DNA from: Gelidibacter mesophilus DSM 14095
GTDB lineage: Bacteria > Bacteroidota > Bacteroidia > Flavobacteriales > Flavobacteriaceae
Length of the DNA stretch: 36,249 nt
Reading direction: 5' to 3'
Assembly: GCF_000423005.1 (NCBI RefSeq)
Contig: NZ_AUHD01000020.1
Location: 1 to 36,249, forward strand
The position numbers and the translations under genes were made by a program. The notes beneath the pieces are model-generated. The model had not been told where the DNA came from. It searched no databases and worked only from the letters and a program-made list of their open reading frames with translations. Below, piece by piece: positions 1 to 8,700 of this stretch (positions are counted from its first letter, which is position 1; every line of letters begins with the position of its first letter).

Positions 1-2
1 AA

Positions 3-245
3 ATAGCGTATACCAAACTGGCACATTGGTACAAAGATGTAGAGAATACAGGATTTAGAGCGTTCAACACAATTGCGAACACGATAACACTCAATTATAG
101 ATCAATACTGAACTATTTTATAAACAGAAGTACAAATGCCTCAGCAGAATCATTCAATGCAAAGATCAAAGCCTTTAGAGCACAGTTTAGAGGAGTCAAA
201 AATGTAGAATTCTTCCTTTATAGATTAACCACAATCTTTGCATAA
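3..245 (+). mobile_element. C-terminal end of an ISAon1/ISL3-type IS transposase, cut by the window edge
   Basis: An open frame enters from the left edge and ends with TAA at 243-245, giving about 80 residues. The tail contains the motif SAESFNAKIKAFRAQFRG followed by VEFFLYRL, which I recognise as the conserved C-terminus of DDE transposases of the ISL3 superfamily (the ISAon1 group common in Bacteroidota), including the late catalytic Glu region (AESFN). The catalytic N-terminal part and left end of the element lie outside the window. The bases after the stop, to about 275 (CAATTGGGCTTGATCC), probably hold the right terminal inverted repeat, but its exact limit cannot be set from one end. 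The element points toward the tRNA-His terminator. Confidence 0.8.
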
Positions 246-318
246 ACACAACAATTGGGCTTGATCCGCTCTTTTTTTAAACCATCACGGAGATATGAAT
301 TATTATTAAATGTGAGGT

Positions 319-351
319 ACAAAAAAAGCCCTCAAATTTATTTGAAGGCTT
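319..351 (-). terminator. Rho-independent terminator downstream of tRNA-His
   Basis: Read on the minus strand, AAGCC, one mismatched base, TCAAAT, two loop bases, ATTTGA, one mismatched base and GGCTT form a hairpin followed by seven T (positions 327 down to 321). It starts 8 bases after the tRNA 3' end, as expected for the end of a short tRNA transcript. The IS end lies just beyond it. Confidence 0.8.
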
Positions 352-359
352 ATATTTTG

Positions 360-434
360 GGTGGAAGACCGGGCTCGAACCGGCGACCCTCGGTACCACA
401 AACCGATGCTCTAACCAACTGAGCTACAACCACC
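360..434 (-). tRNA. tRNA-His (anticodon GTG)
   Basis: The minus strand folds as a cloverleaf. It has a D-arm (AGCTCAGTTGGTTAGAGC), an anticodon arm TCGGT-TTGTGGT-ACCGA with anticodon GTG, a variable loop and a T-arm around GGTTCGAGC. An extra 5' G (position 434, G-1) sits opposite discriminator C73 (position 360), the hallmark of tRNA-His recognised by histidyl-tRNA synthetase. CCA is not fully encoded; the bases after C73 are C then A-rich. One oddity is that the acceptor arms are GTGGTTG and CTTCCAC, so the fifth and sixth pairs are T-T mismatches. It has its own promoter (484-514) and terminator (319-351) and is probably monocistronic. Confidence 0.95.
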
Positions 435-441
435 ATGTAGC

Positions 442-481
442 CGCATTTTAAAATGCGTTCCTGCCCATTCGGACAAGCAGG
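442..481 (-). other. Hairpins in the tRNA-His 5' leader
   Basis: Between the promoter and the mature tRNA lie a perfect 16-base palindrome, CGCATTTTAAAATGCG (442-457), and a stem CCTGC/GCAGG (460-464 with 477-481) closing a 12-base loop. On the transcript the CCTGC/GCAGG stem would sit at the very 5' end of the pre-tRNA and the palindrome just before the mature end at 434. They may protect the precursor or help RNase P processing; that role is inference. Confidence 0.5.
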
Positions 482-483
482 TG

Positions 484-514
484 CAAATGTAATTTATTTA
501 CTAATGTTTACAAA
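484..514 (-). promoter_or_regulatory. Consensus Bacteroidota sigma promoter for tRNA-His
   Basis: On the minus strand TTTG (514-511) is followed by exactly 19 bases and then TACATTTG (491-484). This matches the established Bacteroidota promoter TTTG-N19-TAnnTTTG at every specified position. Transcription would start near 478, leaving a leader of about 43 bases before the tRNA. It is the cleanest promoter in the window. Confidence 0.85.
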
Positions 515-531
515 GCCTTTTTGAAAAAAAA

Positions 532-1248
532 TTATACTAAATCAAATAAACTTTTTACAGCAGCATAACGCTCTACCGTAAAACCTTCAGCGTGTTCAGT
601 TCCTATCAATCTTCCTAAATCTCGCGCTCTGTAATCAATACTGTCTGTAAAATTTTTACTACTGATTGGTGTTTGAGGTGCTTTACTTTCAGGATCAAAG
701 AATTGCGTTTTATAAGCCGCTACAGCTTCCATTTTTTTATCCATAAATCCTGACACATCCACTACAATATCCGGTTCAATATTTTTCCATTGAATATAAT
801 GGTACACGTGCTTTGGTCGCCATTGCTGTTGTGCTTCGCCGTCCCATTCTGTTTCAATTTTCATCAGTCCGCTTAAAAAACAAGCGTCACTTACCAATTG
901 ACTCGCTTTGCTATGATCGATATGACGGTCATCAATAGCATTGCATAACACCATTTCTGGCTGGTATTTTCTAATCATTGCAATAAGCTGCAGTTGATGT
1001 GCTTTATCATTTATGAAAAATCCATCTGCAAAACCCATGTTTTCCCTTACCGAAACGCCTAAAATTCGAGCGCCATCTTCAGCTTCAGATTTTCGGGTTT
1101 CCGCAGTTCCGCGAGTCCCTAATTCACCACGGGTAAGGTCAATAATCCCCACCTTTTTACCATGATGGACTTCTTTTGCAATGGTAGCACCACAACCTAA
1201 TTCTATGTCATCAGGATGCGCACCAATGGCCAAAATATCTAATTTCAT
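532..1248 (-). CDS. bshB1: Bacillithiol biosynthesis deacetylase BshB1
   Basis: A 238-residue PIG-L/LmbE-family zinc deacetylase. The family removes the acetyl group from GlcNAc-malate to give GlcN-malate, the second step of bacillithiol synthesis, in the cytoplasm. The zinc motif AHPDD is at residues 10-14, and the later motif DDRHIDH (about residues 106-112) supplies the third histidine. The segment TRGELGTRG is typical of BshB1, and the length matches the family. There is no signal peptide, unlike the large PIG-L protein at 15697. It lies 4 bases downstream of rlmF on the same strand, so the two are probably co-transcribed. A sister deacetylase, BshB2, would be the main alternative, but the overall pattern fits BshB1. 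Confidence 0.92.
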   Translation of the reverse strand: MKLDILAIGAHPDDIELGCGATIAKEVHHGKKVGIIDLTRGELGTRGTAETRKSEAEDGARILGVSVRENMGFADGFFINDKAHQLQLIAMIRKYQPEMVLCNAIDDRHIDHSKASQLVSDACFLSGLMKIETEWDGEAQQQWRPKHVYHYIQWKNIEPDIVVDVSGFMDKKMEAVAAYKTQFFDPESKAPQTPISSKNFTDSIDYRARDLGRLIGTEHAEGFTVERYAAVKSLFDLV

Positions 1249-1252
1249 CTGT

Positions 1253-2146
1253 TTATTTTTTATTCCATTCGTTTTGTTCGGCTTTGGTCAAAAACGACCA
1301 AGCCACTATTCTACTCACTTTATTGCCTTGAATCATTTCCAATACTTGAAATTCAGTAGCGCCCAATTTCTTTAAAGATGCTTCCATTGATTGCACATGA
1401 CCAATGTTGGACACTAAGCTCGTGTACCAAAAACATTGCTGTTTAAATTGTGAGCTTTCGTAAAGATAATTATGTACAAAGGCTTTTTCGCCTCCTGCAT
1501 AACATAACTCCTTTGGAGTACCACTAAAATTTCTTACTACTTTGTCAGCTCTGTTGCCTAAACCTTTCAGCTTAGTTTTTGTGGCATCAAGAGCATCGGC
1601 CTGACTTTTAAAAAATGGTGGATTGCAAACAGAAGCGGTAAATTTATCAGAAGGCTTTATAATTCCTTTTAAAATCTGCTGATAATCCTTTTGATGGCGT
1701 AATTCAATCACGGTTCCCAAATTGTTTTTGTCAATGATGGTTTGGGCCACCTGAAGTGACTTTTCATCAATATCAGCACCGACAAATTCCCAATTAAACA
1801 GGGCATTTCCCAATAAAGGATAGATACAACTTGCACCTACCCCCACATCCAATACTGAAATAGGATTTTCCTGACCATTTCGTCTTAATAAATCGGACAA
1901 ATGGTGCATATAATCGGCACGACTTGGGATGGGTGGGCAAAGATTTTCGTCAGGGAATTGCCAGAATTTTATATGATAATGCGTCAACAAAAGGGCAGTA
2001 TTTAACGCTTTTACGGCCTCAGGATTTGCAAAATCTATCGTTTGGGTTTGATATTCATTAACATAAACATGAGGCTTTAAAGCCTCGTGGTTTGCTGTTA
2101 GCAGATCAAAATCGTACTTTTTATGGTGCAGAGAGTTCTTATGCAA
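1253..2146 (-). CDS. rlmF: 23S rRNA (adenine(1618)-N(6))-methyltransferase RlmF
   Basis: A 297-residue SAM-dependent methyltransferase that methylates N6 of A1618 in 23S rRNA. The start region HHKKYDFDLL is typical of RlmF. The SAM-binding motif is LDVGVGASCIYPL at about residues 99-111, and the amino-N6 methyltransferase signature NPPF is at 175-178. The C-terminal part (KVSRIVAWSF) also matches the family, and the length is normal. It is the upstream partner of bshB1, with only 4 bases between the genes. There is no functional link to bacillithiol; the pairing looks like simple co-transcription. Confidence 0.93.
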   Translation of the reverse strand: MHKNSLHHKKYDFDLLTANHEALKPHVYVNEYQTQTIDFANPEAVKALNTALLLTHYHIKFWQFPDENLCPPIPSRADYMHHLSDLLRRNGQENPISVLDVGVGASCIYPLLGNALFNWEFVGADIDEKSLQVAQTIIDKNNLGTVIELRHQKDYQQILKGIIKPSDKFTASVCNPPFFKSQADALDATKTKLKGLGNRADKVVRNFSGTPKELCYAGGEKAFVHNYLYESSQFKQQCFWYTSLVSNIGHVQSMEASLKKLGATEFQVLEMIQGNKVSRIVAWSFLTKAEQNEWNKK

Positions 2147-2162
2147 AATGCTTATTTATATA

Positions 2163-2747
2163 CTAATGAGACTGATGTTTTAATTTATTCTCTATCCGTC
2201 TATCAGGAATCAACCATAGAATAGCGACCAAGATAAAAACAGCACCGCTAATCCATACATTGATAAATGCGCCTGCAATACCACAGATATATAAAGGTGG
2301 TGAGATTTTGCCTTTAATATCATTTCCTAAAGCTGCAGCCAGTATAGAATCTTTACCTTGATTTTTTATAATTGAGGTTTGTAAAATAAAATAGGCGACG
2401 GCAGCACAAAGCAGCACGACACCATATAAGGACACTGATGCCGTTGTAAACTCATTTTCGCCCATCCAACCAGTTACAAAAGGAATCAATGACAACCAAA
2501 AAAGCAAATGGATATTGGCCCACAAAATGGATCCTGACACCTCTTTTACAGTTTGCAGCATATGATGATGGTTATTCCAATAAATGGCCACATATATAAA
2601 ACTCAATACATAACTGCCAAAAACCGGCAGTACCGTATGCAAATCCTTAAATTCTCCCCCGTGAGGCACTTTTAGCTCTAAAACCATAATGGTAATAATA
2701 ATTGCTAAAACACCATCAGTGAATGCTTCCAATCTGCCTTTGTTCAT
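2163..2747 (-). CDS. TMEM175-family (DUF1211) potassium channel-like membrane protein
   Basis: A 194-residue integral membrane protein with about six hydrophobic helices. The N-terminal motif RLEAFTDGVLAI matches the RxxxF(S/T)D signature of the first helix of TMEM175 channels, in which this helix lines the pore. Bacterial members have one six-helix repeat and assemble as tetramers, and the length fits. The physiological role in bacteria is not settled. It lies 16 bases upstream of rlmF on the same strand. The family assignment is secure; potassium conduction is inferred from the family. Confidence 0.85.
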   Translation of the reverse strand: MNKGRLEAFTDGVLAIIITIMVLELKVPHGGEFKDLHTVLPVFGSYVLSFIYVAIYWNNHHHMLQTVKEVSGSILWANIHLLFWLSLIPFVTGWMGENEFTTASVSLYGVVLLCAAVAYFILQTSIIKNQGKDSILAAALGNDIKGKISPPLYICGIAGAFINVWISGAVFILVAILWLIPDRRIENKLKHQSH

Positions 2748-2783
2748 AATCTTTATAATTGGGATATCCTGCGTCTAAAACTT

Positions 2784-3959
2784 TTAATTCTGATTTTGAA
2801 GTTGAGACGTTTTTACTTTACTTATGGCTTGTTCAATATCGGCAATCAAATCTTTTTTCGATTCTATTCCTACTGAAAAGCGAATCAAATTATCGCTCAC
2901 CCCAATAGTATCACGCTCTTCTTGAGTCAACAAAGCATGAGAGGTTTTGTGTGGTGACAGCATCGTGCTCTCTACCCCTGCCAAGCTCATGGACGATTTG
3001 ATCAGCTTTAATTCCTTTTGAAATGCCATAGCATCCAATGCGTCTACCAATTCAAAAGACAGCATGCCACCAAACCCTTTCATTTGCGCTTTGGCCAAAT
3101 CATATTGTGGATGGCTTTTAAGTCCTGGATAAAAAACCTGCTTCACATCTTCGTGATTGGATAGAAACTTTGCCAGTTTTTTGGCGTTTTTGTTTTGAGC
3201 TTTGACGCGTAAGTTCAGTGTTTTCATACTGCGTTCCAACATCCATACGGTCATATCACTTAAACTGCCCCCTAAATTTTTAGCCACATTGAATATGGTA
3301 TCCATATGTGCATTATTACAAGCTACCGCACCGGCTAGAATATCAGAATGTCCTCCCAAATATTTTGTGGCCGAGTGCATGACGACGTCAATCCCGAAAT
3401 CAATTGGGGTTTGATTGATTGGACTTGCAAAAGTGTTATCAATTGTAGAGATCAAGTTTTTGGATTTTGCCAAATCAGCCACCCCTTTGATATCGGTAAT
3501 GGTCAATAACGGATTGGAAGGGGTTTCAATGTGGATCACCTTTGTGTTTGGACGAATAGCAGCTTCAAAATCAGCAACCTCATAGCCATCCGTAAAGGTG
3601 AATTCAATGCCGTATTTTGGAAACTCTTCCCTAATAAAATTACTGGTCCCGCCATATAATGTGTTCTGAACGACAATATGATCGCCTTGTTTTAAAAAGG
3701 CCAAAAATACGGTACTGATGGCGGCCATGCCGCTTCCAAAAATCATTCCTGCATCGGCATGCTCGAGCGCTGCAATTTTTTTAGATAAATACTCTTGGTT
3801 TGGTGTGTTAAAATATCGGGGATAACGTTTAACTGCTACATCATCAAATTCATAAGAGGTAGACATATATATAGGCGATACCGCCCCTTTAAATTGTTCA
3901 TCCTTGATTTCACCTACGTGGGTGCAAATGGTATTTAAACCGTATTTTGATTTTGACAT
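2784..3959 (-). CDS. Trans-sulfuration enzyme (cystathionine gamma-synthase / beta-lyase family, PLP-dependent)
   Basis: A 391-residue Cys/Met-metabolism PLP enzyme. Visible landmarks are YPRYFNTPN (residues 46-54), the GSGMAA loop (75-80), LYGG (101-104, the Tyr that stacks on PLP), the Asp of STIDNTFASP (D174) and the PLP lysine K199 in SATKYLGG. The C-terminal VESTMLSPHKTSH segment binds the substrate carboxylate. The family includes MetB, MetC and methionine gamma-lyase, and sequence alone does not separate them. I would call it MetB-like by resemblance to Bacteroidota annotations, without a firm symbol. It is the first gene of a minus-strand run, 36 bases upstream of the TMEM175 gene. 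No SAM riboswitch was seen upstream. Confidence 0.88.
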   Translation of the reverse strand: MSKSKYGLNTICTHVGEIKDEQFKGAVSPIYMSTSYEFDDVAVKRYPRYFNTPNQEYLSKKIAALEHADAGMIFGSGMAAISTVFLAFLKQGDHIVVQNTLYGGTSNFIREEFPKYGIEFTFTDGYEVADFEAAIRPNTKVIHIETPSNPLLTITDIKGVADLAKSKNLISTIDNTFASPINQTPIDFGIDVVMHSATKYLGGHSDILAGAVACNNAHMDTIFNVAKNLGGSLSDMTVWMLERSMKTLNLRVKAQNKNAKKLAKFLSNHEDVKQVFYPGLKSHPQYDLAKAQMKGFGGMLSFELVDALDAMAFQKELKLIKSSMSLAGVESTMLSPHKTSHALLTQEERDTIGVSDNLIRFSVGIESKKDLIADIEQAISKVKTSQLQNQN

Positions 3960-4230
3960 GTTTTCTAAAATTTAGATGGATAAAATTACGAATAATTGGT
4001 TATACATCGATAGATAATAGGACTGCATTTTTGAACTAGGAAAAATTTAAGGGCATCCTACTCATCGCAACGCGGATAAAGTCGTTATATGTTATCATGC
4101 TTTCTGTAAATCTGCAAGTAGCTCAATAAAATGTGGTTAACTTAAAAAAAACCAAAACTTCAAATCCATTTTTAGGCATTGTAACTCATTTCACTTATAT
4201 TCGTGACGCTATTAATAAATTACTCTCTAA

Positions 4231-4908
4231 ATGCTTAAAGCCATATTATTTGACATGGACGGTGTTATCGTAAACACTGAACCATTACATCACAAATCCT
4301 TTTATAACATGTTCGACGACATCAATATTGATGTCCCAGAAAGCCTTTATGCTTCATTTACCGGACAATCTACAAAAGCAATTTGTGAAATCTTGATTGA
4401 TCGTTATGAATTGCCATTAGGTTCAGAGACTTTGGTCGACTTAAAACGTCATCATTTCAAATATTTATTTGAGAATGATCTTGAATTGGATCTTTTACCT
4501 GGAGTCTTAGACCTGATCAAAGATTATTACAAAAATGGATTGACCTTAGTTTTGGCATCTTCTGCCTCAATGGAAAATATCAACAATATTTTTGAACGTT
4601 TTGATCTGAACAAATATTTTGTGGCCAAATTGAGTGGTGCCGACTTGAAGGCGTCCAAGCCGCATCCTGAAATTTTTGAAAAAGCCGCAGAGGCCTCTGG
4701 TTATAATCGTCATGAATGTTTGGTGATAGAAGATTCAACCAACGGCATTAAAGCTGCGAAAGATGAAGGTATTTTTTGTGTAGGCTATGATAGCCTTCAT
4801 TCCCGTGATCAAGACTATTCATTGGCGGACTTGGTGGTAAGTGATTTTAAAGATATTGCCTACAGCTCCATTATTGAGCAATTTACTGCCGAACTTCAAG
4901 AAAAATAA
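4231..4908 (+). CDS. HAD-superfamily phosphatase, beta-phosphoglucomutase-like
   Basis: A 225-residue HAD hydrolase of subfamily I. Motif I is FDMDGVIVNTEP, with the nucleophile D8 and acid/base D10. A helical cap follows (about 15-85), then motif II (LASSASMENI), the motif III lysine in SKPHPEIF, and motif IV VIEDSTNGIKAA, which binds magnesium. This order is shared by beta-phosphoglucomutases and sugar-phosphate phosphatases such as GPH- and DOG-type enzymes, so the substrate cannot be read. It is transcribed alone. A weak -7-like TATATTCG (4196-4203) lies before the start. The 3' end faces the GNAT remnant and mscL. Confidence 0.88.
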   Translation: MLKAILFDMDGVIVNTEPLHHKSFYNMFDDINIDVPESLYASFTGQSTKAICEILIDRYELPLGSETLVDLKRHHFKYLFENDLELDLLPGVLDLIKDYYKNGLTLVLASSASMENINNIFERFDLNKYFVAKLSGADLKASKPHPEIFEKAAEASGYNRHECLVIEDSTNGIKAAKDEGIFCVGYDSLHSRDQDYSLADLVVSDFKDIAYSSIIEQFTAELQEK

Positions 4909-5014
4909 TAAGGTTGAGAATTCATTCTTAGGGAATGATTTAATTACATGACCCACTGTGGCTGATTAAAAAAGTCATTCTAACTATGGAAAATAATAGA
5001 CGGGCAAAAAAATA

Positions 5015-5160
5015 ATATTCTTCGAAACTGAGAGATTAGAAATTAAAAGTTTAAAACGTGCTGACAAAAATAGTTTCATTGAACTATGCTCTGACCCTAA
5101 AGTCATATTGACCCTATGGTTACATCTAAATAACAGCAAATTGTTACGCTTTGTTTTTAG
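5015..5160 (+). pseudogene. Remnant of a GNAT acetyltransferase N-terminus
   Basis: An in-frame stretch reads FFETERLEIKSLKRAD followed by FIELCSDPKV, which is the characteristic first strand and helix of RimJ/RimL-type GNAT acetyltransferases (FxTERLxIRxL...SDPEV). There is no start codon in frame next to it: the nearest ATG (4987) is in another frame and stops at once. After about residue 30 the resemblance fades, and the frame runs into the 3' end of mscL on the other strand. No acetyl-CoA binding motif is present. I read it as a decayed gene whose rest was lost. The right border is approximate. Confidence 0.65.
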
Positions 5161-5186
5161 ATACGATCCTGAAAAAGCACCTAGAA

Positions 5187-5630
5187 TTACTTTTCTTTTT
5201 TTAAGAGCTCATTTTGTTCTTTTATTAACTCTGTTAAATGGGATAGTAATTCAATATCCTTAGGTGTCTTTACGGTTTTATCTTTGGGATCTTGAGCTTT
5301 ATTTTTTAAACTATTCAAGAACTTAACCACGATAAAGACTGTAAACCCGATGATCAAGAAATCCATAAACGCTTCAAAAAGGGCACCATATCCGATGGCA
5401 ACTTCATCGGAGATCATCTCTCCAGAAGCGTCCGTTAATTTATCCCTTAAGACCAAACGCTTATCCTGAAATTTAAGACCATCAGTCATTAACGATAATG
5501 GAGGCATAAGTACTTTCTTTACGAGAACATCAATTACCTTATTAAATGATGCGCCAATAATGATCCCAATGGCCATGTCCATCATATTTCCTTTGACGGC
5601 AAACTCCTTGAATTCTTTAAAAATTCCCAT
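5187..5630 (-). CDS. mscL: Large-conductance mechanosensitive channel MscL
   Basis: A 147-residue channel that opens at high membrane tension to release solutes on osmotic downshock. The N-terminal amphipathic helix and first membrane helix are clear (FKEFAVKGNMMDMAIG followed by IIIGASFNKVIDVLV). A periplasmic loop with SLMTDG follows, then the second helix (FLIIGFTVFIVVKFLNSL) and a charged C-terminal helix (LLSHLTELIKEQNELL). Length and order are normal for a pentameric MscL. It is one of two mechanosensitive channels here; the other is the small MscS-like protein at 14992. The GNAT remnant abuts its 3' end. Confidence 0.96.
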   Translation of the reverse strand: MGIFKEFKEFAVKGNMMDMAIGIIIGASFNKVIDVLVKKVLMPPLSLMTDGLKFQDKRLVLRDKLTDASGEMISDEVAIGYGALFEAFMDFLIIGFTVFIVVKFLNSLKNKAQDPKDKTVKTPKDIELLSHLTELIKEQNELLKKEK

Positions 5631-5674
5631 TTCTATTTACGGTTTATTGTTAATGTAAAAATTGTAAATAGCAA

Positions 5675-5700
5675 CAGCCATAAACAAATGTTTATGGCTG
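5675..5700 (-). terminator. Perfect 12-bp stem hairpin after ccsBA
   Basis: CAGCCATAAACA (5675-5686), two bases, then TGTTTATGGCTG (5689-5700) form a perfect 12-bp inverted repeat. It lies 25 bases after the ccsBA stop and 44 bases before the mscL start. On the minus strand it is followed by TTGCTATTT rather than a pure T-run. It is therefore terminator-like but could also be a processing hairpin or an operator for mscL. Confidence 0.6.
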
Positions 5701-5725
5701 AAGTACTATCCAATAGGTTCAGTTC

Positions 5726-8700
5726 TTATTTTTTATAATATATAACATATTTACGGTAGGCAAAAATGGCTAAGACTGCTACAATTGCAACAGTAATAAG
5801 GATAAATTTCAAACTTACAATCTGGTCGCCACTGGCATAGGCATGCAATCCAGAAAGGTAAAAATTCACTCCAAAATACGTCATCATGATACTTGCAAAC
5901 GCAATGATGGCAGCCAAATTAAAACCAAAACGTCCACGAAGTCCTGGTACCAATCTCATGTGAACCACAAAGGCATATACCATAATACTGATCAAAGCCC
6001 ATGTTTCTTTAGGGTCCCACCCCCAATAACGGCCCCAACTTTCATTTGCCCACATTCCTCCTAAAAAGTTTCCAATAGTCAACAATACCAAACCAGTTGT
6101 CAATGCCATTTCATTGATAATGGTCAACTCCTTGATGTTGAGCAACATCTTTTGCTTATTCTTTTTGTTAGTGAAAATCATCAAAATCAGAGAAACTGTT
6201 CCTAAAATCATTCCCAAGGTAAATGGTCCATAACTCATGACAATTACGGCTACGTGAATCATTAACCAGTAACTATCTAATACAGGTTCTAAAGTGGAAA
6301 TGGCAGGATCCATCCAGTTCCAATGTGCTACCATTAAAATCATGGCCGTCACAAACGCTGTTGATGCAATGGTCAGATCACTTTTTCTTCCGAAAGCTAA
6401 TCCGAAGAACATGGTGGCCCATGCAACGTAAATCATAGATTCATAAGCATCACTCCAAGGCGCATGCCCTGAAAGGTACCAACGTACACCTAGACCTAAA
6501 GTGTGTAGAATAAATAACCCTAAGAGAATAAATCCAAACACCTTAACACTAACATTCACAAACTTATTGTTACCGTTGAAAATCTGTATAATCAACAATA
6601 CGAACATGAGCGTTCCCGCGTATAGGTACCAACTATATAGATTTTTAAAGATATCGTATTTGTTATATGCAATCTCTGTTTCTATCTTTTTATCCGATAG
6701 CATAACGGCACTTCCATATTTTTCCTGAGTCTTCTTTATCCCGTTCAATACGGCATCTGCTCTGGAAAAATCGCCATCTTGCTTTGCGCTATTTAGGGTT
6801 AATAAATAAGCGCTAAAACCGTTATTCATGAAATTCGCCAAAAGTGAATCGCTTATTTTTTCACGATACCCACCATCTCTAAATTCTTTTGAAGAAATCC
6901 ATTTATTATTATCATCTTCAGGCACTGGGAAAATTTTCATGGCCCGACCTTCTAAAGCATTGTGCATTAAATTAACCCGTTGATCAGCTTCTTTAAATTC
7001 TTTTTGTGAACCGTTTGGAATGGCCGCTCTATAGGCACTTTCTAAATAAGGTTCTAACTTATAGGTGCCATTTTCAGTAAAGAAATCAATAAAGGCCACG
7101 AATTTTTGATCTAACGGGGTGCCAATGATCTTTCTAATGGTATCTGCTTTTTTTGGAGCCAAATAAATAATTGGAACGTTATACCACAACAATGGACTTT
7201 CTTGAATGGATAACATTACCTGATTGGCATCAAACCCTTCGTAAGTATCATGTTTACTAAGTTTACGCAACACTTCAGATGCATAAGTATCCATTGGCAT
7301 CATACGGCCGCTATAATCCTGAACTACCAAATGTGCAAATTTATCAGCATGTTCTTTTGGGGTGATGTTTGCCTTCAGCACAGAATCAATTTGTGCTTTT
7401 GTCGGTCTGCCGTGGTCATGACCATCATCTGGAGAATGGGTTTGAGAAAAACCTATCGTAGAAAACAGCAAAAGTAAAATGGTGGCAAGGTTTCGTTTTT
7501 GTTTTTTAACTTTTTCAAGCATCCGATTCAAGTCTGCAAATCGTGTGTTTTTGTCAAACCAAATGGCCATAAGTCCTATATACAACAGGAAATATCCGAT
7601 ATAAGTTATCCAAGTACCCCAAAAATCGTGGTTGACAGAAAGGATTGTTCCTTTTTCGTCAGGATCAAAGCTGGCCTGAAAAAAGCGATAACCTCTATGG
7701 TCCAAAATATTATTCATATAAATATGGTAATCAAAATCACCATGTTCTTTATCTAAAACAGTCACCTTACTTTCATAAGACGAATAACTTTTCTCAGTTC
7801 CTGGATACTTTTGAGCGATAAAATCGTTGAGTTTCACTTCAAAAGGCAGCGCCATTAATTTGGAACCATACTTAAGCGCTATTTCCAAGTCTCCAAACTT
7901 GACTTGCTCAAACGGATTGTTTTTAAATGGACCACCCAATAGATTTACGCGCTTGGTCTCGCCATTCACTGTCACTTTTAAAACCACGCCATCTTCATCA
8001 CCTTTAAGCATTTCAGGTTTTTTGACCACGTCAAATACACCTTTTACGATCGGTTTAGGAAATACCATTGACATGTTGCCTATGGCATAACGTGAACGCA
8101 ATACCAACGGCTGTACACTGTCTTTCACGACAGTTCCTGTGGCGCGTGTGGCCATTGTCATATAGGATCCTTCGTAAGGAGATTCAATCGTTAGCCCTCC
8201 GTCTGGAGTAGAGGTAATATTGATCGCGCCAGGAGTTGGTTTATCTAAGGCCACCAAAACATTATGTAAATTTTGAACCTCTCCCACTTTTAAATAGTGG
8301 TTATGTGGCTGGCCTTCTCCGGCTTCAACCAGCTTAAGATAGGATTCTCCTGACTCATCAGGAATAATATCTGTTTCTGCCCCTTTGATATATTTCTCTA
8401 GTTCTATAGTAACAGGAATATTATTATATTCCGTTTTTACGTCAAATTTATTGTTCAATCGGTAGGAAAAATCGACCTCACGTTCTATTATTTTACGTTG
8501 CGCAACACCGTTTACCATATAATCACCGTCAATGTAAGTAGTGATATAGGTTTTTTGTGATAAAAATTGACTTTCAGATTCGCCTTCTCTAATATGCATC
8601 ATTCCTTCAAACCCAACATATCTCGTAATGAATGCTCCAAAAATTACTAAAACAAAAGACAAATGGAGTGTTAAGGTGGCCCATTTTTCTTTTCTCAGCA

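Noticed and set aside
3960-4230. Possible SAM-type riboswitch before the trans-sulfuration gene
   Set aside because: No conserved riboswitch core or paired stems could be seen in the 271-base gap.
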